Source: Marinicella marina (GTDB lineage Bacteria; Pseudomonadota; Gammaproteobacteria; Xanthomonadales; Marinicellaceae). Taken from it: 64,000 bases of DNA. The notes beneath the pieces were generated by a model. That model worked only from the letters and a program-made list of their open reading frames with translations, was not told the origin of the DNA and ran no database searches. A program made the translations under genes and the position numbers. The DNA lies in assembly GCF_030065545.1 (NCBI RefSeq), contig NZ_JASJNC010000010.1, positions 62,001 to 126,000 of the forward strand, written 5' to 3'. Positions 34,687 to 43,729 of this stretch are shown here, one piece after another (the first letter of the stretch is position 1; each line of letters begins with the position of its first letter).

Positions 34687-35043
34687 ATGCAAAAAAACCA
34701 CTTAATCATATGGCTATTGGCCACCTTTTTGATCATTTATCACACCTTTAAAATTTATGCTGGCTTGGTGTCCGAAGATGATGCTGCCGCCGCCGTTTTA
34801 AGTTGGTCTTATGAAAATTCAGTGCGTTTGTGGCTTATTTTTTCATTGATGCTGGTGATCATGTTCAAGCGCGTGGGATTGGTCTCTATGTGGCTGGCTA
34901 TTTTTACTTTGATTGGTTTTCTGTATGCCAACTTGTCAGGCCTCAATAGTTTGCTCGGATACGCTGCTCCACTGAAGGAGTTAATCATACCGGTCTTGTT
35001 GACTTGGGTTTACTGGCACAACGCCCGTATGTCTCATCAATGA
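34687..35043 (+). CDS. Small four-span membrane protein (hypothetical)
   Basis: The 118-aa protein has about four hydrophobic segments (LIIWLLATFLIIYH, LWLIFSLMLVIMF, MWLAIFTLIGFLYA, LIIPVLLTWVYW) joined by short loops. It follows the five-paralogue array by 33 bp on the same strand and ends before a bidirectional terminator, so it may be the last gene of that operon. A functional link to the paralogues is inferred only from position. Family not recognised. Confidence 0.7.
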   Translation: MQKNHLIIWLLATFLIIYHTFKIYAGLVSEDDAAAAVLSWSYENSVRLWLIFSLMLVIMFKRVGLVSMWLAIFTLIGFLYANLSGLNSLLGYAAPLKELIIPVLLTWVYWHNARMSHQ

Positions 35044-35058
35044 GGCGTGTTAAGGTAT

Positions 35059-35091
35059 AAAAAAACCCGCTTAATGATTGGCGGGTTTTTT
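35059..35091. terminator. Bidirectional rho-independent terminator
   Basis: AAAAAACCCGC pairs with GCGGGTTTTTT (35081-35091) around a 10-nt loop. The A-run and T-run on opposite sides allow termination in both directions. It lies between convergent genes ending at 35043 (+) and 35111 (-). Confidence 0.9.
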
Positions 35092-35110
35092 GTGTATTAA
35101 TCAACCGAAA

Positions 35111-36340
35111 TTACTTGTGTATTCTGAATTCAGCGTAACAGTTGTTAGTCACGTATAATTGACCTTGTCGGTTGATGCCCCAATTACCTTCGCAGGGGTA
35201 CTTGCCTTTGCTGATTTCGCGTTTGAATTCAACATCACGAAAGGGCCCATCGGTGTCACATATTTTGACTTTGTTCTTGCGTGATTTACACTTGATGTTG
35301 AATGATTCACGTTGGGGAGGCTGGTTAACAATGCCGGCATTGCCAGGGTAAGTCATGAACCTGGCACGACAACCATCTTTGACCCAAATGCCGTTGGTAT
35401 CATAACCCCAGCGTTGGTCACAGCTGGTGTTGGATAACTGTTGAACAAACTCCACGCGTCCAGAGGTATCGGCACGACAGGTTCGAACTTGGCTGTAATT
35501 AGATTCACAAACCACTTCGCGGCCTTGGTTATTTGGGTAGTTGGGTCGATCATTACGAGATTCGTATTCAACCACTTGAAAGCGGGCATGGCAGCCATTT
35601 CTTACCCAGATGCCATGACTTGAATAGCCCCAGTTTCCGCGACAAGAATCACGGTATGAATTACCCAGTTCCTCGACCAACTCAATACTTTGCAGTTCAG
35701 GCACCTGGCAGTGTTCAATGTTAGTGCCAAAACTGCGACATTCAACCACGCCATTACCATAGTTTGATCCGGAGCCGTAGTTATTTCGCATGATCAGAAA
35801 ATCAGCTTTACAGCCATTGGCGACCCAAATTTCATTGCGGTTGAAACCCCAGTTGCCGCGGCAGCTGCGGTTACTTAATTGGTGAATCAGTTGTACCTCA
35901 GCGCCTTGTAGGTTGGTGGCACAGGTTTGACGGCGGTAACTGTATGATTCACAGCGCACCACATCATCCTCTTGGCCATAATAATCTTGATAGCGGTCTA
36001 TTTGAAATTCACCGCGACAGCCATTGGTTACCCACACGCCATAATAATCATAGCCCCAATTGCCTTGGCAGGAGTTGTAGCCGATTTGTCTGATCAGCCT
36101 GACACCACCGTTGGTGTCGGCACGACAGTGCTGTCTTTGGCCGCGGTTTGATTCACAAACAAAGCGATCACCGCGGTTGTAATTGGTATTGCCCCAGCTT
36201 TTGCTGTTCTTACTGGTGTTGAACTGTTCCTCGGTTGAATTATTTTCTGTTGAGAGTTTGGCCAGTTCTTTTTTTTCTTCATCAGCAGCAAAAACCAACC
36301 CTGAAAATAAAACCAGTCCCCAAATCAAATGCTTTTTCAT
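35111..36340 (-). CDS. Secreted protein with five DUF3011 repeats
   Basis: The 409-aa exported protein has a signal peptide (MKKHLIWGLVLFSGLVFA) and five tandem units of about 60-70 residues. Each has VxCESN...CRA, then SCxGNWGYxxxGIWVxNGCRAxF, the DUF3011 pattern with four conserved Cys and a GNWG turn. The fifth unit is shorter and more diverged. The repeats probably form small disulfide-bonded beta folds; function is unknown, and binding of a surface ligand is speculation. GGAG 7 bp before ATG 36340 decides the start over an ATG further upstream at 36355. Confidence 0.85.
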   Translation of the reverse strand: MKKHLIWGLVLFSGLVFAADEEKKELAKLSTENNSTEEQFNTSKNSKSWGNTNYNRGDRFVCESNRGQRQHCRADTNGGVRLIRQIGYNSCQGNWGYDYYGVWVTNGCRGEFQIDRYQDYYGQEDDVVRCESYSYRRQTCATNLQGAEVQLIHQLSNRSCRGNWGFNRNEIWVANGCKADFLIMRNNYGSGSNYGNGVVECRSFGTNIEHCQVPELQSIELVEELGNSYRDSCRGNWGYSSHGIWVRNGCHARFQVVEYESRNDRPNYPNNQGREVVCESNYSQVRTCRADTSGRVEFVQQLSNTSCDQRWGYDTNGIWVKDGCRARFMTYPGNAGIVNQPPQRESFNIKCKSRKNKVKICDTDGPFRDVEFKREISKGKYPCEGNWGINRQGQLYVTNNCYAEFRIHK

Positions 36341-36468
36341 AATTAACTCCATCAATGAATGCCAATTATTTTAGCCCCATCTGCTGGGTTGTGGGGACTA
36401 GTTTGTAAACAATTTTAAAGTTAGCCTTAACTTGTTGTTGCTTGCTAGTCAGTGAGGAATTTGATTAT

Positions 36469-37221
36469 TTAAACCAAATAACCACCATCAACAGGCAAAG
36501 AGACGCCGGTGATGTATTGGGCTGCATCGGATGCCAAGAACAAATAGGCCGGCGCAATTTCTTCAGGTTGGGCCATTCGACCCAGTGGTATTTGTGGCAG
36601 TATCATCTTCAACATGGCATCGTTCTGAGTCAACGCAGAAGCAAACTTGGTGTCAGTTAAACCGGGCAAGACCGCATTGACTCTGATACCAAAGGCGGCA
36701 CATTCTTTGGCGAATGATTCAGTCATCGAAATAATTGCGGCTTTGGATGCCGAATAAAGTGACTGGTTGTAACCGGTGATGCGACCATTGACTGATGAAG
36801 TGTTGATGATCACACCGGATTTTTGCTCGCGCATGACCCTGCCTGCCAGTTGAGACATGTGAAAGTAGCCTTCGATGTTAACTTCAATGGTTTTTTCAAT
36901 TGCAGCAAAACCCATGTCCAAAACATTGCCGAAGTAGGGATTGGCTGCTGCGTTGTTAATCATCACATCAATGCGCCCCAATTGTTCAACTGTTTGGCTG
37001 ATCAGTGCTTCTCTAGAATCATGCTCACCATTATGACAAGTGATGGCAGAGGCTTTCCCACCATCGGCTTTGATGGCGTTGGCCACTTTATCAATGCCTT
37101 CTTGTGATCTGGATGAGACCACCACATGAGCACCTTGGGCGGCAAATTGGTGGGCGATGGCTTCACCGATACCGCGACTGGCTCCTGTGATGAGCACTAC
37201 TTTGTCTTTGAATTCTGTCAT
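36469..37221 (-). CDS. SDR family oxidoreductase
   Basis: This 250-aa classical short-chain dehydrogenase has cofactor motif TGASRGIG at residues 13-20, NNAAANPYFG, catalytic SSVNG...YSASKAA and the C-terminal YITGVSLPVDGGY. The length and FabG-like C-terminus suggest action on an acyl or hydroxy substrate, but the substrate is not determinable. It is the last gene of the four-gene minus-strand operon that includes an acyl-CoA dehydrogenase, a TetR regulator and a phosphotransferase; the 42-bp gap leaves room for independent transcription. Confidence 0.88.
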   Translation of the reverse strand: MTEFKDKVVLITGASRGIGEAIAHQFAAQGAHVVVSSRSQEGIDKVANAIKADGGKASAITCHNGEHDSREALISQTVEQLGRIDVMINNAAANPYFGNVLDMGFAAIEKTIEVNIEGYFHMSQLAGRVMREQKSGVIINTSSVNGRITGYNQSLYSASKAAIISMTESFAKECAAFGIRVNAVLPGLTDTKFASALTQNDAMLKMILPQIPLGRMAQPEEIAPAYLFLASDAAQYITGVSLPVDGGYLV

Positions 37222-37262
37222 TGTTATCTCTTAAGTATTAGGGTTTATTGTTATTCTGGGAT

Positions 37263-38264
37263 CTATTTCAAATGAGCAAGGGCCTGTTTCAGAATCAGGT
37301 CTCTGATCATACCCATGGGCTTAAAAGCAGGGTTGTCTGTTTGGCCACGCTCATAACGGTAGAATATTTGTTGTACAATTACAGCCAGCCTGAATAAGCC
37401 ATAAATGTAATAAAAGTGGTAGTCGTCAATCGTCAAACCACTACTTAAACTGTATTGATGCACTAACTCATCGCGTGTCATCATGCCATCCAAATAAGTG
37501 GGCATCATGCTGATTTTTTGCATGGCCTCGTGGTCATTGGCTTCGAACCAATAGGCCAAAGAACAGCCCAAATCCATCAAAGGATCTCCAATGGTGGTCA
37601 TTTCCCAATCCAAAACGCCGATGATTTTGTGGGTATTGGTTGGGTCAAAAACTACATTGTCAAATTTGTAATCATTGTGAATCAAGGTATAGTCGCGGTT
37701 ATCCTGCGGCATGTTATTGCTGAGCCACTTGATGACTGGTTGCGCGATGTCAGCGGTTGGGGTGACCCGGCTGTAGCGGTGAACCCAACCGCTGATTTGT
37801 CGTTCTATGTAACCTGGACCTTTGTTGAAGTTTTGTAATTCTGTGGTTGGCGCTTGGTGCAGCTGGACATGAACATCAATTAACTCTTTACACAGCAGAC
37901 TTAAATCTGCGTCTTGATAAACTGCTGGTAGTTGTTGTCTGATGATGATGCCGTTGATGGGTTTCATCAAATAAAATTCTCTGGGGAAAATCGTCTCATC
38001 ACCACAAAACAGTACCACTTCTGGACACAGGTCAAAGTTTGGGTGAAGTTTCTTTAAAAGATGATATTCCCGGTTCATGTCATGCGCCCCTTTGGCTTTG
38101 GTGCCAGGTGGTGAAGTACGCATGATCCATTCGTGTTGATCGGCTTTGACCGAATATGTGAGGTTTGAAGCCCCGCCTTTGAAAGCTTTAAATACAAAGT
38201 CTTCTGTGGTGTTCAGTTCGGCAGCCAAAAATTGACTGATGCTTGCCTGTTCTTCAGGTGTCAT
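37263..38264 (-). CDS. Phosphotransferase family protein (APH-like, ACAD10-type)
   Basis: The 333-aa protein has an aminoglycoside-phosphotransferase/choline-kinase fold: GGASNLTYSVKADQHEWIMRTSPP at the N-lobe, catalytic TLIHNDYKFDNVVFD, and metal-binding GVLDWEMTTIGDPLMDLG. The family is often encoded with acyl-CoA dehydrogenases, and homologues of human ACAD10/11 kinase domains phosphorylate 4-hydroxyacyl-CoA. This neighbourhood fits a role in hydroxyacid breakdown. GGGAG before ATG 38264 supports the start; the frame is open to 38351. ATGA overlap with the upstream TetR gene implies coupling. Confidence 0.87.
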   Translation of the reverse strand: MTPEEQASISQFLAAELNTTEDFVFKAFKGGASNLTYSVKADQHEWIMRTSPPGTKAKGAHDMNREYHLLKKLHPNFDLCPEVVLFCGDETIFPREFYLMKPINGIIIRQQLPAVYQDADLSLLCKELIDVHVQLHQAPTTELQNFNKGPGYIERQISGWVHRYSRVTPTADIAQPVIKWLSNNMPQDNRDYTLIHNDYKFDNVVFDPTNTHKIIGVLDWEMTTIGDPLMDLGCSLAYWFEANDHEAMQKISMMPTYLDGMMTRDELVHQYSLSSGLTIDDYHFYYIYGLFRLAVIVQQIFYRYERGQTDNPAFKPMGMIRDLILKQALAHLK

Positions 38265-38956
38265 GATTTCACTCCCAATAATTGGTATACGCTGAGTAGC
38301 AGATTGGCTACGTATTGATCGGCATTGATGTCTTTCTGAATGTACTTCCATGATTTAAGGTACCATTCTTGTAACATCACTTTTAACATCGCAGCCACAA
38401 AATCAGGATTGGTACACTGGCAGAAGTTCTGTTGTTTGGCTTTGACGATGCGTTTTAATATCGCATCTTCCATGGCTTGTTCTGAAGCAATGATGGTTTC
38501 GACCAATGGACGTTCCAAGCATTTGGCTTCCATAAAGACAAAATAAAACCATTTTTTCAGCCGCTCACTGATGTAAATGTGTCGGGCTAACAATTCGTTC
38601 AACTCAAAAATAGGGTCTTCACTGTGTTCATCGTTTAAGTGCAAACAAGTGGCTGCCATGTGAACCATGGCGGCATGAATCATTTCCACAATTTGAGTTT
38701 TGTTACTGAAATACTTGTACAAGCCGCCCATGCTGATACCTGATTCTTGGCTCAAGTCGCGCATGGTCATGGCCTGAAAGCCTTTTTCATTGGATAGTTT
38801 AAAAACCGTCTCAATAATCAGTTTAAATTTTTTGGTGGCGATGTTGCGGTTTTTAAGATTGAGTTTTTGATGGTTTAAATCAAAAAGACACGACCACTCA
38901 TCACCAATCAAGGTGTTGAAGTCTTGGTTAAATGTTTCGTAGCTGAGGTTGATCAA
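38261..38956 (-). CDS. TetR/AcrR family regulator
   Basis: The 231-aa protein has an unusually long (about 45-residue) N-terminal extension before the HTH (KGFQAMTMRDLSQESGISMGGLYKYFSNKTQIVEMIH). The C-terminal ligand-binding domain is all-helical. It is embedded in the ACAD-TetR-phosphotransferase operon, with ATGA overlaps on both sides. The palindrome at 40168-40191, between this operon and a divergent SDR gene, is the obvious candidate operator. A downstream start would remove the extension but break the 4-bp overlap. Confidence 0.88.
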   Translation of the reverse strand: MINLSYETFNQDFNTLIGDEWSCLFDLNHQKLNLKNRNIATKKFKLIIETVFKLSNEKGFQAMTMRDLSQESGISMGGLYKYFSNKTQIVEMIHAAMVHMAATCLHLNDEHSEDPIFELNELLARHIYISERLKKWFYFVFMEAKCLERPLVETIIASEQAMEDAILKRIVKAKQQNFCQCTNPDFVAAMLKVMLQEWYLKSWKYIQKDINADQYVANLLLSVYQLLGVKS

Positions 38957-40131
38957 AATTGTTTCAGTAGGCTTTTTGCCAATGATATTTTATGAACTTC
39001 ATCTGGGCCGTCATAAATGCGTGCGGCACGCTCCTCACGGTAGAAAAATGCCACAATACTGTCATCAGTCATGCCCAGCGCTCCCATGGACTGTAATGTA
39101 TTATCCGTGACTAATTGTAACATGTTAGCGCATTCAAATTTGATCATGGAAATGTGGTGTTTAGCGGCACTCCAGCCTTCATCATCGATGATTTTTGCGG
39201 TTTCTAAAACCAAGGCCCGTGACGCATTCATGGCAGCAAAAGATTCAGCGATTTTGGTCTGTATCACTGGCTGGTCTGCCAATGTGGCCTGTGGTGTTAT
39301 TTGCCTTTGTTTGACATGTTTACACATGATTTCAAAGCACCTTCTGGCGATGCCGAGCCAGCGCATACAATGCTGAATGCGACCAGGTCCCAGGCGTTGT
39401 TGTGCCATTTTAAAACCTTGGCCACGTTCACCAATCAAGTGATTGGCAGGTACCCGACAGTTGGTGAACTCCACTTCACTGTGTGAATAATAACCAGAGC
39501 CTTCGTGGCCCATCACTGGAATGTTGCGGATGTTGTGGTAGCCTGGATTGTCCAATGGAACAATGATCATACTGGCTCTGAGGTGTTTGGGTGCATCCGG
39601 TTCTGTGACTGCCATAACTATGGTGAATTGACTGCCATCGGCTGCAGTGGTAAACCATTTCCTGCCATTGATGACCCAGTGGCCATCAACCAGTTCAGCA
39701 GTGGCATCCAGCATGGTGGGGTTGGAGCCAGCCGTGTCTGGTTCAGTCATGGCAAAACAGCTGCGGATGTCGCCATTGGCCAATGGCAGTAAAAAATTTT
39801 CCTTAATGAAATCATTGGCATACAAATGCAGTAACTCGGCATTACCCGCATCAGGTGCTTGGCAGCCAAAACAATAATGGCCTAATGGGGATTGGCCGCT
39901 GACTTCAGCGATTTTACCCAGCTCCTCAGTGGTTAAATTCATGCCGCCCACTGATGCCGGCAAATTAGGAGCCCATAATTTTTGTTTTTTAACTTCATGT
40001 CGGATGGCATCCATTTTGGTGTATAGTTGTTCCCATTGTTGGGTCAACAACAAGGGTTCCAATGGAATGATTTGGTTTTTTACGATGGCATCAATGCGTT
40101 TTAAAAAAGCATCAAAATCTGTTTGCGACAT
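38953..40131 (-). CDS. Acyl-CoA dehydrogenase
   Basis: This 392-aa flavoenzyme of the ACAD superfamily catalyses alpha,beta-dehydrogenation of acyl-CoA. Motifs include FAMTEPDTAGSNPTM, WVINGRKWFTTAADGSQ, and C-terminal YREERAARIYDGPDEVHK, where a catalytic Glu/Asp and the R/YxG nucleotide contact lie. The ACAD10/11-like subgroup (acting with an APH-like kinase on 4-hydroxyacids) is suggested by the neighbouring phosphotransferase. First gene of the operon, divergent from the SDR at 40209. Confidence 0.9.
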   Translation of the reverse strand: MSQTDFDAFLKRIDAIVKNQIIPLEPLLLTQQWEQLYTKMDAIRHEVKKQKLWAPNLPASVGGMNLTTEELGKIAEVSGQSPLGHYCFGCQAPDAGNAELLHLYANDFIKENFLLPLANGDIRSCFAMTEPDTAGSNPTMLDATAELVDGHWVINGRKWFTTAADGSQFTIVMAVTEPDAPKHLRASMIIVPLDNPGYHNIRNIPVMGHEGSGYYSHSEVEFTNCRVPANHLIGERGQGFKMAQQRLGPGRIQHCMRWLGIARRCFEIMCKHVKQRQITPQATLADQPVIQTKIAESFAAMNASRALVLETAKIIDDEGWSAAKHHISMIKFECANMLQLVTDNTLQSMGALGMTDDSIVAFFYREERAARIYDGPDEVHKISLAKSLLKQF

Positions 40132-40167
40132 GCGATTCCTCGGTTAAATTTTGCTTGATTATACAAC

Positions 40168-40191
40168 AAAAGCGAGCAAATGTTCGCTTTT
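40168..40191. promoter_or_regulatory. Probable TetR operator (24-bp palindrome)
   Basis: AAAAGCGA (40168-40175) and TCGCTTTT (40184-40191) are perfect inverted arms; the eight central bases are also partly symmetric, for 20 of 24 positions overall. It sits in the 77-bp gap between the divergent acyl-CoA dehydrogenase/TetR operon and the SDR/reductase operon, so one regulator could control both directions. Confidence 0.6.
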
Positions 40192-40208
40192 CTTGATAAG
40201 ATGAAAAC

Positions 40209-41021
40209 ATGAATAATACTACAAATAAAAAAGTAATGGTAATCACTGGTGCTGCCAGTGGTCTGGGTAAATCTTTGGCGCTTCAAGCTTGCCGCAGGGG
40301 CTATGACATCGCAGTGGCTGATGTGCAGGTTGAAGCAGGGCAAGAGGTGGTCGAAGCCATCAAGGCACAAGGACAACATGCGCACTATTTTGATTGTGAT
40401 GTGTCAGGCAGTGAGAATTTGAAACAACTCAAAACATTGGTACTTGCCGAGTTCGGTCAGGTGGATGTGATGGTTAATAATGCCGGTGTTGGTTCCCAAG
40501 GCAATGTCGAGTTCAGCACTGAGGCAGAATGGGAACGCCAATGGCAAATCAACTTAATGGGCGTGGTCAGAGGTTGTCAGGCCTTTATTCCGGCCTTGCG
40601 CAAGAGTTCCGATGCAGCCATTGTTAATGTGGCATCATTTGCAGCCATCGCGCTGGCACCTGGTGTGGCATCATATAACGTGGTCAAAGCAGGCGTTTAT
40701 GCCCTGAGTGAGACCTTGCGCTGTGAGCTGGCGGATGATGACATCCATGTCAGTGTGGTCTGCCCAGCGTTTTTTAAAACTAATTTAGTATCATCAATGC
40801 ATGGCACCGATGAGAAAGTCAAGAATCAAATCAATCGCTGGATGCAAAAGTCTAAGTACACTGCTGATGATGTGGCTAATATGATTCTGGATGCAGTCGA
40901 ACGCAAACAATTCATGGTGCTGTGTGACAGTCAAACCAAATGGCAATACCGCCTATCGAGGTGGTTTCCCAACTATTTCTTCAAACAAAAAGTCAAGATG
41001 ATTAAGAGGATGTTTAAATGA
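40209..41021 (+). CDS. SDR family oxidoreductase
   Basis: This 270-aa classical SDR has cofactor motif TGAASGLG at residues 13-20, NNAGVGSQG, catalytic SFAAIALAPGVASYNVVKAG and a C-terminal part typical of proteins acting on lipophilic alcohols or ketones. It is divergent from the acyl-CoA dehydrogenase operon across the palindromic operator and overlaps the next gene by ATGA. The substrate is unknown. Confidence 0.88.
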   Translation: MNNTTNKKVMVITGAASGLGKSLALQACRRGYDIAVADVQVEAGQEVVEAIKAQGQHAHYFDCDVSGSENLKQLKTLVLAEFGQVDVMVNNAGVGSQGNVEFSTEAEWERQWQINLMGVVRGCQAFIPALRKSSDAAIVNVASFAAIALAPGVASYNVVKAGVYALSETLRCELADDDIHVSVVCPAFFKTNLVSSMHGTDEKVKNQINRWMQKSKYTADDVANMILDAVERKQFMVLCDSQTKWQYRLSRWFPNYFFKQKVKMIKRMFK

Positions 41022-42073
41022 GCAAAAAAAAGTGGATGATTTATGGTGCAACTGGCTATTCAGGTCAATTGATTGTTGAAAAAGCAGTCAGTGCTGGCAT
41101 GCGGCCGGTGCTTGCAGGTCGCAGCAGGGATAAGGTCAAGGCATTGGCTGCCAAACACAATCTAGATTTTCAGGTATTCAGTATAGAAACCTTGGAAAAA
41201 TCAAACATATTGATAGAAGAAATGGACTTGGTATTGAATTGTGCAGGGCCTTTCTCACAAACGGCTGATGTGATGATGAAAGCCTGTTTGAAAAACCAAG
41301 CACATTATATAGACATCACCGGTGAAATTGATGTCTTTGAGGCTGCAGCGCGATTGGACCAAGCTGCCAAAGAGAGCGGCGTGGTGCTGTGTCCTGGTGT
41401 TGGTTTTGATGTGATCCCCACTGACTGTGTCGCTGCCACGTTAAAAACCATGATGCCTGATGCCACGCACCTGGCGCTGGGTTTTGACTCCCGGTCAGGT
41501 TTCAGTCCTGGCACAGCGAAAACCTCAGTGGAAGCTTTACCCCAAGGCGGTAAAGTACGCAAAGACGGTGAAATAGTTACGGTACCTTTGGCAGCCAAAA
41601 CCCGTAAAATTGATTTTGGTGATGGTGAAAAACTGGCCATGACCATTCCTTGGGGTGATGTTTCAACCGCCTACCACAACACCCAGATACCAAATATAGA
41701 AGTGTATATCCCCGGCTCACCTGGCATGGTGAAACAACTGAAAAGAATGAACTGGTTCAAGCCCATTCTGGGTTTAGGGTTTGTGCAGAATTTCTTGAAA
41801 AAGCGGGTTGAGAACAAAGTCAAAGGGCCCGATGAAAAAACCCGCGCCAAACTGAAAACCCATGTATGGGGTGAAGTTAAAAATGCCGCGGGTGAAAGTA
41901 AAACATTTCGCATCAAAGTCAATAATGGTTACGAAGTGACTGCCGATGGCGCGGTATATGTCGCCAATGCGCTTTTGGGCAGGCGCGCGGGCGCTTCTGG
42001 CTACCACACACCCAGTATGTTGTTGGGTGCTGATTTGATCGAGAAACTGCCAGGGACTGAGTTGCTCAAGTGA
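41018..42073 (+). CDS. Saccharopine dehydrogenase-like NAD(P)-binding protein
   Basis: The 351-aa protein has an N-terminal Rossmann motif (YGATGYSGQLIVEKA), GRSRDKVKALA, then VLNCAGPFSQTADVMMKAC and CPGVGFDVIPTDCVA, the pattern of saccharopine dehydrogenase-like/trans-acting enoyl reductase proteins. True saccharopine dehydrogenase function is unlikely. Its overlap with the SDR suggests both reduce or rearrange a shared lipid-like substrate. Confidence 0.85.
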   Translation: MSKKKWMIYGATGYSGQLIVEKAVSAGMRPVLAGRSRDKVKALAAKHNLDFQVFSIETLEKSNILIEEMDLVLNCAGPFSQTADVMMKACLKNQAHYIDITGEIDVFEAAARLDQAAKESGVVLCPGVGFDVIPTDCVAATLKTMMPDATHLALGFDSRSGFSPGTAKTSVEALPQGGKVRKDGEIVTVPLAAKTRKIDFGDGEKLAMTIPWGDVSTAYHNTQIPNIEVYIPGSPGMVKQLKRMNWFKPILGLGFVQNFLKKRVENKVKGPDEKTRAKLKTHVWGEVKNAAGESKTFRIKVNNGYEVTADGAVYVANALLGRRAGASGYHTPSMLLGADLIEKLPGTELLK

Positions 42074-42134
42074 TACAAGAAAAATAGCTGGCAATTTGCT
42101 AGAATGTCTATCCATTAGATTAAGGGATTGAGTG

Positions 42135-43688
42135 ATGAAATTATTATTGGCTATTTTACTGTTGGCGTTTTTCAACTTGGCTCATTCTGCTTTGAAACCA
42201 GCAGATGGCTTCTGGCGCAGCACCGATGACCCTGATATCGGCTCGGGTTTTGTGTTGTTAACCCAAGGTGATATCACCTTGCTCAGTGTCTATACATACT
42301 CTGCTGAAGGGCAGCCTAAATGGTATATCGCAGCTGGACAAGTTGATGAGAATGGATTGTTTTCGGCAGAACTCAGAGAGAACATGAACGGCAGTTACAT
42401 CCTTTCTGAGAATCCACAATCGGCGGAGTTTTCAGCTGATTTTCGACAGCTGGAGATTTATTTTGAAGGCTCTGAAACAGCCCGTTTTTCCATTGATGGC
42501 AGTGAAAATAAATCCATGCAACCACTCACATTTGGACATGCATTCTGGCCAACGGAGCACCACAATTTATATGATGGCAGTAGTTACTCAGTCCCAGACC
42601 CGGTTGGAAATTGGGCTTTCGGTCAATTGACTGGTCAAGAGTCTTTCATCTTGTCATTGGCGGCAGATGCAAGCACATCAGAGGGTGTTTTCATTCAACG
42701 CACCTATACCAGCACGCATGGCAGCAGTGCCGGATGGGTTTTGAGCTGTCCCTATCAATTTTTGCCAAACACCTTGCCAGCTGCGCAATCATTCTGTGTC
42801 TTGGATCGCAGTGTTGATGAGCTGCCGTCATTGAAAGTTGATTTTGCCGAGCTAGGCAATGAAGCCATGGTGCTGAAAACTGATCAAGATGATAACCCCT
42901 TTCTGGGTAAACGAATTAATTACGGTAACACATTAAAACCCAGTGATGGCCATTGGCGAGCAGAAGATGATCCAGAGGTTGGCAGTGGGTTGGTGATGAC
43001 GACACAAGGTGATATAACTGTGGTTGTGATTTATAGTTACGATGAACAAGGTTTACCAAGTTGGGAAATTGCCAGTGGCAGCTTTGATGCCAGTGGTTTG
43101 TTTCAAACAACATTAAGAAGTGCTTCAGGTGGTTCGCCAATAGAAAGTGACAGCAAAGTCACTGCGGCCTTCACTGCGGTTGAAAAAAGCTTAACCATTC
43201 AATTGTTAGGCACAGAACTGGCTACATTCAGTATTGACGGCTCTGCGCCAAAACACATTCAAACCATCAATTTTGGTAGGCCCAGTTTAAAAACTGAAAA
43301 CTATCAGGTTGCTGGCACTGATTATGAGTTTCCCTCACCTCAAGGCCGCTGGTTATTTTATACCAGAGGCAATGAACTGAGCTCTGCGATGAATCTTGAT
43401 TTGACCAGTGAGGCATCTGACTTTGGGCCTGGGGTGTTGCAGTTCGAGGGAGTCTTTAATACCTCTGGCGGCTATTTGACGCCTTACGGTGTGAGGTTGA
43501 TCTGTCAACTGGCCTTTGATGGTTCATCAAGAGATTTTTGCGGGGGTGCCTATTTGGGCGGCGATTACATGCAGTCATTGCATGCAAAATACAGCAATTT
43601 TGGCCACAAAAAAATCACCTTGACCTCTGGTGAAGAGCCCTTTCCGAATGAGGAAAATCATTACTATGAACTGATTCGTCTGGACTGA
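42135..43688 (+). CDS. Secreted tandem paralogue A (two beta-domain repeats)
   Basis: The 517-aa exported protein has a signal peptide (about residues 1-20, ending HSA). It has two copies of a roughly 110-residue unit: PADGFWRSTDDPDIGSGFVL...TLLSVYTYSAEG...WYIAAGQVDENGLF, then PSDGHWRAEDDPEVGSGLVM later. Each ends in an ATFSIDGS...FG segment. It is the most diverged of the three genes 42135-46875. AAGGGA at 42122-42127 precedes the ATG. The family is unrecognised; it may be a surface or periplasmic beta protein. Confidence 0.75.
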   Translation: MKLLLAILLLAFFNLAHSALKPADGFWRSTDDPDIGSGFVLLTQGDITLLSVYTYSAEGQPKWYIAAGQVDENGLFSAELRENMNGSYILSENPQSAEFSADFRQLEIYFEGSETARFSIDGSENKSMQPLTFGHAFWPTEHHNLYDGSSYSVPDPVGNWAFGQLTGQESFILSLAADASTSEGVFIQRTYTSTHGSSAGWVLSCPYQFLPNTLPAAQSFCVLDRSVDELPSLKVDFAELGNEAMVLKTDQDDNPFLGKRINYGNTLKPSDGHWRAEDDPEVGSGLVMTTQGDITVVVIYSYDEQGLPSWEIASGSFDASGLFQTTLRSASGGSPIESDSKVTAAFTAVEKSLTIQLLGTELATFSIDGSAPKHIQTINFGRPSLKTENYQVAGTDYEFPSPQGRWLFYTRGNELSSAMNLDLTSEASDFGPGVLQFEGVFNTSGGYLTPYGVRLICQLAFDGSSRDFCGGAYLGGDYMQSLHAKYSNFGHKKITLTSGEEPFPNEENHYYELIRLD

Positions 43689-43729
43689 AAAGTCAACCAG
43701 ACAACCAGTTGATAAAGGAGAAATTAACA

